Origin: Pterobdella sp. o SKG-2022
Lineage: Eukaryota; Annelida; Clitellata; Hirudinida; Piscicolidae
Length of the DNA: 64,000 nucleotides
Reading direction: 5' to 3'
Assembly: GCA_964035795.1 (NCBI GenBank)
Contig: OZ038325.1
Span: 7,432,232-7,496,231 of the forward strand
The notes under the pieces are model-generated. The model had not been told where the DNA came from, made no database searches, and was given only the letters and a program-made list of their open reading frames with translations. A program made the translations under genes and the position numbers. Positions 29,708 to 41,000 of this stretch are shown here, one piece after another. Position 1 is the stretch's first letter. Every line of letters starts with the position of its first letter.

Positions 29708-32700
29708 AAAGATTTTTTAAATTTAGTTTTCATTATAAAATCAACTTTAGTTTAAAAAACTCTTATTTAATATTTATTTAATTTTTATGTAAAAACTGTA
29801 TATAATTGAATATATAAGTTTTTTCTTCAAATTTTTCTTTTTTTAATCTTTAACAAGGTTCCAAACTTTGGAATATTTCACAACAATAAAAATTTCAGTG
29901 ATAAGTAGATTTAAAAGTAATAAAAAATAGGCTTTTCAGCCTAACTACCTCATTGAGACAATCTCAAAGCAGACGTGTATAAAAGTTATCGCCTGCAATG
30001 CTGATTACGTAATTATTATTAAGATTTGTAGAGCGCACAGTTATCAATTCAAGGTTGCTTTAGAAGCGCTAATCGTTAAAAGTTAATTACATTTATTACT
30101 ATCAATTTATATGACGCCTAATTCTATAAATTTGAAAAATTCATAAGGAATTTGTATTACACGTAGTTTAGCATATAATTTTGAGAAAATAAGGTTTTCG
30201 TAATGAGTAAGTAGATACAAAATAATACAATCAAACAAAATAAACAGCTTTTTCAACTATTGAATCGCTTTGCGGCAATATTGTAACAACCAGAGCATAA
30301 AACCATAGGAAAGGAATTGCTTATTGACCAAGCCTTTTGACAATCAACATATAATGCAACAAATGAAAATTTAATGGTACCAGTTTCTATTACACGATAT
30401 TTCTTATTTAAATTATATTAAATTGAATTTTAATATAATAAACTGTCTTTAATTGAATTTAATAAAAATTAAATACAATACATTAAAAACATCTCTTACA
30501 TTAGAAAACTTAAAACAAAATCCTTCTAATGATTTATGCTACAGAGACTCAGAGATAAAAGTTGCACAAAGAGTCAAAACAGTGCCATAAATTATCTCTA
30601 TATAGGACTGCTCTGATTGGTTTCATATATTTGCTAGATTTTTATATATTATAATTAATTTGAAGTATATTATTAGTATATATATTTACAAGAATTCTTA
30701 AAATAATTTTTAATTATCAGAAAATACATATTTAATCTATATGGTATATCAAGAAGGTACCTGGTTCAAATTATATCTCTTCGAATGAAATATATCAAAA
30801 ACTAGCCATAAAGAGGAAAAAAAATATTGAATTAGAATCCATACAAAAAATTTTAATTAATTAAGAAAAAAATATATAATAAATTGAAGTTTATACCTCA
30901 TAGCCATCTTGAGAGATAAGGACAGACGGATTATTGCTCAAAATCTTTTGATAAATAGCTTCAATTTTTTAAATTTATAACCAGCTTTTAAAGGTTAGGT
31001 TTCAAACCTGGTGATAAACTAAGGAATTCTTCAAAGCTATTTTTGTTTTTTTGGGCAAATTTTAGTGTTTTGTAAATGGTATTTTGAAACGTTTTTGTCA
31101 TTAATTTTTTTGGGCTCTTTTTTCTTTTTTGTTTTCAGATTGATTTCCATATTTGTTTTTGGTGTTTGTTTTGATTACAGCTTGTTTTTTTAACTTTTCA
31201 GAGACATCATATGTATTTTTCTTCAATATTTTGTAATGAAAAGCATCAAATAAGAGAAATTTTAATACATTTATTGAGAATCAGAAGCTATAATTTTCGA
31301 TAAGTTTAGCCTTATCATAAAACTTTAGCGAAAAAAATAAAATAGTACTTATGGTTATATATATTGTTTTTTTATATATATTTTTTACGTCTTATTGTTT
31401 ATTTATAGTTTATTTAAACACTACTTGTTTATTTATAGTTTATTTTGGATATTGTTATTCTTATTGTTCAACTTCTACTTTATATTTTCCCTTGTATAAC
31501 CGACATTATCTCCACAATTTTTGTGTCTCTAGCAAAATTTTTTTCATTGTTATTTATTTTATAATTTATTACTCCAACCTTTTTGTGATTTCTTTCATTT
31601 CATATTTGCATTCCATTCATGTTTGATATTAATTGTTTGGGTTAGTAACAGCCTTAACTTCGAGACCAGATTTGTAGACCATAGATTTTTGAATATTTCC
31701 CAAAGCAACTTCATGGTTTTGTTATTCCACAAAGGGTACTGGTTACTAAGAAAACACATTGATGAATTTATGTATATATCCATTGCATTAGTTTCGTAGC
31801 AAGTATTTTGAAATCTAATGAAGAGTTATATAACAGCAGTTTGCTTATTAATCTCCTATAAACTATTGTTTTTAGTTATATTATACTACTAAAATCTCTT
31901 TTCTAACGTTGAGGTTTTGGACCAGTCTTTTTTATCACATTATTACTAAAACTGCGGCTTATGGAATGAGGGGTTGTTTGGTCTCTGTGAAAATTGAAAA
32001 ATATAAAGCCATAATACACTGAAAAGTCACAAAAAAAACAAACTAAATTTTAGCAAAAAAAATAATTTAAAACTAAAAACTGATCATTGAACTAAAAAAA
32101 ATATCAAAATTTTTTATAAGAAAATAGTTATTGTATCAAAAAACCATTGAGAACATCGAGCGTAAAGATAGAGACGGTGGTTGGAGGGATATATAAGGAG
32201 CTGTGAGGACAATGAAACATAATATTACTTCAGAATTTGTCGTTTTCTTTAGGATTGATTTAGTTAATTTATGTAAAATAGATATAAGAACAATATAGAT
32301 AATTTAGTTGATAATATCTCAAGTTAATATTAAAAATAAAAATATAAGTAAATAAGTTTGCAATTCTATGAATATATAAAGATTTTTTGATTGGATTAGA
32401 ATTTTAGTTTTTTGCTTCATTTATTAATGGTTTTATTGATGGTTTGTGGCTTTTGTTCATTCTAGTGTGTTCTACCAGTGTTCAACAGGTGAAAAACTAA
32501 TTGAACATTTAAATACTGTTATCACTATTTTTAGTAACGAGTTTTTTTAATTGTTTTTTTGTTTAGTTAATTCTAAAATTTAAAATTATTTGAACACCAA
32601 AAGTATTTGTATTTTTCGTTAACGAAAAGCTTTGTACTTGATAAAATTACTTTTGCAGTATTTGACTAAAAAAAATTCTTATAATTCTCATATTCTCATA

Positions 32701-33947
32701 CTTTTGGTTTTTATTTAATGAAAAAACTATGAATTAAACTAAAATGACTTCGTAATTCATAAACTCATTACTCAAGAGTTGGCACAATTTTTATTTGAAA
32801 AAAAAAAAAGATTATCAATTTTGATTCCTATTAACTTAATAATTTATTGATTAATTCAAGTTTTTATATGTAAAAAAGAAAGATATACTTGAAAAAATCG
32901 TCTGTTTAAATGCCTGTGTTCCTCCTAGTACATTTATTGTTTACATCCTCTGGTTAATAATTGATAGACTTTAATGTTTTGAATCAAATGACTTTCATCA
33001 TTACTTAAATGTTTTTACAAAGAAATACATAAATAAAAAGATAAATATTATAAAAACCAGCACGTTATACATAAATAAATGGGTAAAAAAATGAATAAAA
33101 ACCGCTACGTTTTTAAACTTTTTACCAGCACCGTATGCGTCACAACATCACAATGTTAATAGGGTTGCTTAAAAATATAATGAGATATTTTTTAAGCATA
33201 ATTTAAAGCCAGTGCTTTCTGCAGGCAATTAATATCAAGTATTTTTCTAATTGTTTATGAAATATGTTGCTTGGATTGGTGGTGATGCTTAAAAATAATA
33301 AAATGAGAAATGATAATAATATTAATCATAAAATAATAATAAAATGAATATGATATTAATATTGATGATAATATTTTAATAATAGCAAAAAAATCGATGA
33401 AAAATCAAAAAAACAAAAATTTTCAAGATTTTGTAAAAATAATTATATCAAAAAAAAAAATAAATGAAAAAAAACTTGGTAATACAACAAAAAGTGGCTT
33501 ATTCAAAATTTAAAAATACTATAATAATGTTAATAATAATAAAAAGTTATAAAAATAACAATAATAATAATAAAAAGCATAATAAACACAAAAAAATATA
33601 CAAGGGAATCTGATGGCATTGAGGTTATAATTGATAATATTAGGGTAGTGCAAGATTCAAATCAATAAATACAACAATGGAAACAAAAATTGAAAGAAAA
33701 ATTATAACAGAAAAGAAAAAAAAATAATAACGATGAAATAGTGTATGAAAATAATAATAATAAGAATAAAACAATAATAAAAATGATAAGAAGGTTAATA
33801 ATGAAAACTATGATCCTCGTCACCCCAAATGATGTTCAACTTTGAAATTAAAAGTTAAGACAAAATTTGATTTTGTGTTTCTAAGTTTGTAAGAAGTTTT
33901 CTGAAAGTTGTTTCGTAATAACAATCCTTTAAATAAACGACATCACA

Positions 33948-33965
33948 GTAGTAGTAGTAGTAGTG

Positions 33966-34011
<46 letters not shown>

Positions 34012-34227
34012 TAGTGGTAGTAGTAGTGGTAGTAGTGGTAGTAGTAGTAGTAGTAGTAATAGTAGTAATAGTAGTGGTATTATTATTATTATTATTATTA
34101 TTAGTAGTAGCAGTAGTAGTAGTAGTAGTGGTAGTAGTAGTAGTAGTAGTAGTAGTAATAGTAGTAATAGTAGAGGTATTATTATTATTATTATTAGTAG
34201 TAGTAGTAGTAGCAGTAGTAGTAGTAG
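33948..34227. repeat. (AGT)n trinucleotide repeat
   Basis: About 280 bp of AGT units with GGT, AAT and ATT interruptions. Two internal ATT islands (around 34081 and 34178) sit in similar surroundings, suggesting a higher-order duplication of the array. The Ser, Val and Thr ORFs across it start without a preceding ATG context and are not accepted as genes. Confidence 0.92.
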
Positions 34228-34774
34228 TACAAACACACACCTACTATGTACACTTAAGCTTAAAACAAAAGCTACAATTTCAAATTTAACAACGGGAAAT
34301 GCAAATAACAACGAATACCAAACTGAAATTCAACCAACCGGCTTAAAGCTAAGAGTGAAATTCAATACAAACACAATAGCATAGAATGTTTAGCATAATG
34401 ATATTAATCCATAGAACAAACATTATCGGGTGAGTACTTAACGGTTTATGTATTGAATAATAATATAACAAAAATGATAATAATAATAATAATAATAATG
34501 AAAATAATAAGAATTGAAACACTTATAGAAAGAATAAAAAAAAGAATAAATAAATATAAAATCTTTATTAATACTCTTATTATTAATTATGCACAAAGCT
34601 GATTTACCAAAATAAGCATAAATAAACAAATAAATGAAATAAGCATTTCACCATACGAAATAATTCCAAAATCCATTTTTATTCTTATTAATAATCTATT
34701 TGGGCTACACAAGCGCCTTTATAGCAAACCTAGTTTGAAAAGTGTGCGCCTTACAAATAAATAATAGTAATAAT

Positions 34775-34775
34775 G

Positions 34776-34814
<39 letters not shown>

Positions 34815-34905
34815 TAAATAATAATAATAATATAAATAATAATAATAATAATATTAATAATAATAATAATAATAATATAAATAATAATAATAATAATAAT
34901 GATAA
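34775..34905. repeat. (AAT)n trinucleotide repeat with ATAA interruptions
   Basis: AAT units broken at intervals by TATAAATAAT, giving a loose longer periodicity. Intergenic. Confidence 0.9.
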
Positions 34906-36011
34906 ATATAGCTTTATATGAAAAATGCAATATAAATATACCTTTTTATACGATCAAAATAATAATAATAATAATATTAATAATAATAATACAAGTTTTA
35001 ATAAACATAAAATTTTAATTGTATATTTCAATTAATATAAAACAAACATAAAACAAATATAAAACAACTATAGATTTAACTAATATTTATATACACAAGG
35101 AGTAGCGTCTTGGGAAACATCTAATAAGATAACGAAACTCTAGTATGGGTCGACTAATAGTCGACTTAAAAAAAGGCCTAGTTTTGTATTCATCACATCA
35201 TCAAAATACAATTGAGATATTATTTAAAAACAGAGTAATGGATAAGGTCTCATTCATCAAAAGCTTTATACAATTTTCTATACAAAACACGTTTGAATAG
35301 TCATTACTTTTTGAAAGACTGAATGAAACAAAAATAACTAATGTATTATCCAATCAGAGGCTTTTAAAGAATTTAATCTATTTAAGGTAGTAGGACAGCG
35401 TATTGAGAGGATAGTTGTGCAGGGTGTTGTGCTAGTTGCATGGACTATTTTATTAGGGTTGTTGTGATATATGAGAGTTTCAACGGTGTAACTGGAGTTT
35501 TGGAGGTATCGCTTGGAGTGAAGGGTGTTTTGATACAATGTTGAATTAGTGTTATTGTTGTTGAGTTAGAGTTGCTGAGTTAGTGTTTTTTTTGTTGATA
35601 AGTTGATATTTTTTGTCATTAAGTTGAGATTGTTGTTTAAAAATAATTAAATAAAAGTTTCTAAAAATAGTTAAGTAAGGTTTCTTGTTTTTTGTTGAGT
35701 TTTTTATTTATGAAGAGTTTCAAGAAGTGTGTGTAGAAGTTTTGGGTAAGACAATTGAATATTATACAATACTGAAGGTGATAGGGTGCAGAGTTATATG
35801 GATGTATTCGAGCCATTATTAATGGTAATTTTTTCTTTTGAAAATTTTGAAAAATGCTTTAGAATTGTTTAAGAAAATCAATAATGCAAATTAAATAGAT
35901 GAAATTAGAAGAAGAAAACAAAAAAAAAATAAAAGAATTGAAAAAAATGAAAAAAAAATTTCTTAATAAACAGATAGAAATGATAACAAAAAAAATAACA
36001 CTCACACAGAA

Positions 36012-37728
36012 ATGCATACCTTGATGTCTTCTGACCACAAATGGCCTGTATTTGAAAGGTTGTGCCAGAGTTATATGAAGCTTCAGAAAAATCATTTTTT
36101 GTTAACTCGATTAATCATTTATCTATCCATCCATCCATCTATCCATTTATCTATCCATCCATTTATTTATTCATTCTTCCATCTAATCATCTATTCATTC
36201 ATCCATCCGCTTACCCACCACGCATCCATCCATCAATCCATCCCTCACTAACCCAACAACCTATCCCTCTACCTCTCATCCATCTACCCTTCTAGTATAT
36301 CATCAGACTTGGGAGATTTGGCTAAGAGTACACAGATAAGTTTCAATGAAATTGATGATTTCAACTTTGAAGAATTTGCCTCTTTAGTTAGTGATGATGA
36401 TGATGATAGTGGTGATGGTGGTGCTGATTATGATGATGTTGTTGGTGATGATGATGATGATATTAATGAAGATGTTGACAATGAGATTCAGTTTAATTTA
36501 AAGAGACAAAATACTTGAGTTTATTTTCTTAAGTTAATAACAAGTTATTTTTTGTGATTCTTTCAACAAAATTTAATTAATTATTATTATGTAAACTATT
36601 TGATTAATGTTGTTCTTATTATTTTTTTTGTTATTATTATTTTTTAATTATAGTTATTATTGCTATTATTTTCATTTTTTTTATTATTATTCAATCAAGT
36701 CTTATCTGAGGTACTAATGTAAGGAACGAGGCGATAATACGGCTTAGCGACTCCATAACTGTTGTGTAAAAGTGAACTTAATTGGCACATTTGTTGTTGT
36801 GTTTTTTTTATTCTAAAAAAAATAAGTTAGTATTAATACTAGTGAAAAAAATTATTATTGTTATTAACAATAATATTAATATTATTGTGATTATTGTTAT
36901 TATTATTGTTATTATTATTTTGATTATTGTTATTATTATTGTTATTATTATTGTGATTATTGTTATTATTATTGTGATTATTGTTATTATTATTGTGATT
37001 ATTGTTATTATTATTGTCATTATTTAAAAAATGAAATCAATATGCAACTAAACGGCAATTTAATATTTTACTTAATAGAAACCTAGATGAATAAATAAAA
37101 CCAAATCAATTAAATCCAATTAATTATAAAAAGTAATATTCCATCAAAAATATATTTCCTTGAAAGTGATAAAAAGAAAACTTACATAAAATAAAAACAA
37201 TGCGATCGAGTGTGAAAAGTGGATTAAGAGAATGAAGAAAAGGGTTTCAAGAGTTTGAGATTAAGTTTTTACGGTGAAAAGAATTTCAAGAAGCACTATA
37301 AGTATAATGATGACTAGAATAATAACAACAATAAAGAAAAGAAAAAAATAGGCATAACGATGAAAAAATAGTATTAGTAATAAAGAAAAGTAAAAAAGCA
37401 AGAATAATCATAATGGAACAAAACTGCTTTGTTTTTTATGTCACCATGGGATGAACGCTGTTTGTGTGGGTGGTTATGATCGGTGAAGGGTCAATCAATA
37501 ATGTTTTTATTCATGTCTTCTTTTTTCATCATCACCATCATCATCATCACCAGCATCATCATCACCAGCATCATCATCATCATCAACATCACCAGCATCA
37601 TCATCTTCATCATCTTCATCATCATCATCATCATCACCAGCATCATCATCTTCATCATCATCACCATCATCATCATCACCAGCATCATCATCTTCATCAT
37701 CTTCATCATCATTACCATCATCATCATC

Positions 37729-37765
<37 letters not shown>

Positions 37766-37997
37766 ATCATCATCATCATCATCATCATCATTATCTTCAT
37801 CACCCCGATCAGAGCTCTTATGTACCAGAAGACATCCATCCAAATGATAATTCGATTGTCAGTAGTTCCCTTAGCCCTACTTACGAGGTTTCATAATAAT
37901 AATGATGATGATAGCAATAATAATAATAATGATGAAGATAATGATAATAATGAAAATACTGAGAATAATAATGATAATAATAATAATAATAATAATG

Positions 37998-38033
<36 letters not shown>

Positions 38034-41000
38034 TCATAAAAACAATAGCACAATAGCAACACTAAAATAATATGTAAACATACTAGAGACTATAGAAGCA
38101 AAATAATGGAAAAAAATTAAATAAAAGTGTCGAAAAACTGTAATCCAGTATAGCACTAACTAAAAAAAATATAAAAAAAATAAAAAATAATAATAATAAT
38201 CACAACAATGGCAGCACACCTACTCCGTGGAACATTCTAATGCCTCCGTGCCTTCTATGTGAGTCTCCTAACAATAATAATAATAATAAAAATAATAACA
38301 ATGGTAATTCGATTAAAAATGAAAGCAATAAAAAAATAATAAAAACAAAAAAGTATAAACAAAAAAAGAGTATTAAGCATAACAAAAAATAAACAAATAA
38401 CAAAAAAAATAAGACAATGAGAATAAGAAAAAAAAATAAAAAAAAATAACTAAAACCCCACAGAACTCGCCACACGGGCTTCTACACATTCCAGGTGGAA
38501 GTACAACAACAGACGAAGGAGACTAAATCAACCAATTGGATTGTTTGTTTTTGTTGTTGTTTTTGTTATGAGTTTGTTGTTAATCCATAAAAAAACTATA
38601 TGAATAAAAATACAGCAATATTACTAACAAGAGAAAACAATAAAAACGACAAAACCAAACAACATCAATACTAACAACAACAAAATCAACAAAATTGATG
38701 AAAAAACAACAACAATAGTAACAACAACAAAAAAAACACACATACTCAACAACCCTTCCAATACAGTACTGCAAACAACTTGAGAAGTTATACGTAAAAA
38801 AGAGGACCCCTTGTCCTTTTCTCTTCCGGTGTGCCAAGCGACCTCCTCCCTCCACCATCATCAGAGCTCTTCCAATCTTCTACAATCCTCGGCATATCAA
38901 TGAGGTGCGGGGTAGTGTGAAGGATGAGATGTGGAGGAATTAAAGGAATGTGGTATAGAAATGTGAAGGTGGTGAGCTATGAGGATGGTGAGGAGGTGGG
39001 TATAAAGTGTGAGAATGATGGAGTTTGGGAATGAGAGGGCTGTAAAAGGTGTGGGTGCTGATTGGGTTTATTAGATATTATTTTAGAAATATAATTGAAA
39101 ATTGTGGAGTTGTTGGGTTTGGCTGGCATTGATGGTGGGTTAAGGTTAAAAGCTGGGGGGAATAGTTTGGCTAATAAGAATTGAGTTAATGTATAACTAA
39201 GTTTTAGGTACATTTTGTAATACCAAAACAACGTCGAAAACCAATTTTAAATAACTCAGTTTTTCTATTCAAAACAAAACTCAACTCAGAGAAAACAAAA
39301 TAGCAAAACAAGAATTTAATTAAAATTTTTTCAGGACATTGTTAAAAATTTTCCACACTGAAGGCATACAATAATAACTATTGATTTCTGCTCTTTGTCA
39401 CTTTTGTCATTTTATTATGTTTTTATCGTTATTATTAGTTTCTTTTTTCATATAGTTTTATTTCTATCCTACTATTTTTCAATACTGTTACACTTATTCT
39501 TTAGTAATTTTTTATTGTCCTTACGCAAGACATGAATGGGAATAATTGAATTTTTCCATGGACTTATTTTTCTATAAAAATACCTGAAGTGCTGTTGAAA
39601 TCAATATCAAAAGCATCATTATTCTGTCAGATTTTTTATCATTTTTGAATTCAAGATATTACTAAGCTTATCATTCTACTCGAATACTACTCATACCACC
39701 AACTCACCACTCACAACCTCTTTTCCACAATTCTTCTTGCTACTACAACCAGCATCACACTCAAAACCCACTTTCCACCGCACCACCATTCAATAGGTAG
39801 TTCAAAGGTGTGCAGCGGATATGGCTCAATCTACCGATCCTCCGTCCCTTACACGCCACCTACTCCTGTCCGACCACCCGTGTTCTCAACACGTTTTGGA
39901 CCCCTACACCAAAAGACTGTCAGTCATCGTGCCTTATGAAGACCCTCAAGGTGACATTTGGTAGTAGTTAGAGGGAAGAGGGGTTGGTATTTGCTCTATT
40001 GGTTTTGTGATTATTGTTGTTACTATTATTTTTATTGGTATTATTATTCCATTTTTATTTTTTTTATTAATATGGTTTTTGATGTTTCTATTGTTATTTT
40101 TGTTTATTTATATTATTTCATAGCATTCTTCCGAATATGATTGATATTACCTCAAATTATTATTTTTTTTATTAAGTTTATTGTTATTTTATTATCATTT
40201 GTATAATTCTTGTTGTTAGGGTTATTATATTCGGTAACCAGGATTTAGAGAATTGATAGTGTGTGCTTTTATCTACTACCAAGATAATAATAATAATAAT
40301 AATAATAATAAAATTGAAAATAGTAATAAAATAAATAATAATAATAATAACAATAATAATAATACTAATACTACTACTAATAATAATAATAACAATAATG
40401 ATGATAATAATAATAATAATAACAACAATAATAATAATAACAACAAAAATAATAATAATAATAATAATAATATGAATCAGAATGAAAAATTAAAAAAGCA
40501 ATATAATAAAATTTTAATAAATGATGGAAACATTATTAAAGGTGAAATTTGGTATTTTTCCATTATCTAGCAAAATTAATTTTGAAAAAACTATATGAAA
40601 AAGAGGTCAACTTATGAATTTTCAATCATCCTATCTAAACAGTCGGTTCAAACTGGGTCACAAGTCTGTACCAGTTCACGTGTTTTAGCTCGTGTCATGG
40701 GGGCTACAAAGAGCGACCCTTGTATGTAATCTTCACACTAGAACATGAAAATAAGGTCAGGTTATATAGGTCAAAATTTATTTAGCTTTTTTGGTGGTAT
40801 AAACTTTGAAGAAAAATATTTTTTGAAGAAAAAAAATTAGTGAAAAAAATTTAAAAAAATTAATTATGTAAAAAGATATGAATGAAAAGAAAATGGGATG
40901 ATGCGGGTGATGTGTCTAATATGTTGTTTTGATGACGCTATAAAAGCAATTAAACCCTGATGAGAAAGTAACGAAAAACATGAATGAATAGAGATTTGAA

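Larger units (their letters stand above)
29708..36011. other. Intergenic region, AT-rich and repeat-rich
   Basis: Between FANCB and the p53-family gene. It contains scattered AAT arrays (33320-33780, 34460-34560, 34775-34990), an AGT array (33948-34227) and an 8-bp-arm palindrome around 35148 (GTCGACTA...TAGTCGAC). The minus ORF at 35338-35538 has fairly even composition but no recognisable motif. I find no tRNA or other RNA gene. The p53-family promoter presumably lies in the last 1-2 kb. Confidence 0.5.

Noticed and set aside
33908..34384. 158-codon plus ORF with poly-Ser and a complex tail
   Set aside because: Begins directly after a stop at a TTG, spans the AGT array, and the last 50 codons match no family I know; no splice context.
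35338..35538. 66-codon minus ORF in the p53-family upstream region
   Set aside because: Fairly even composition, but no motif, no splice partner, and the opposite strand is G-rich intron-like DNA.
37464..37896. His-, Ile-, Met- and Asp-rich ORFs on both strands
   Set aside because: Shadows of the (TCA)n array; only the last 75 bases (37813-37887) are accepted, as a p53-family exon.
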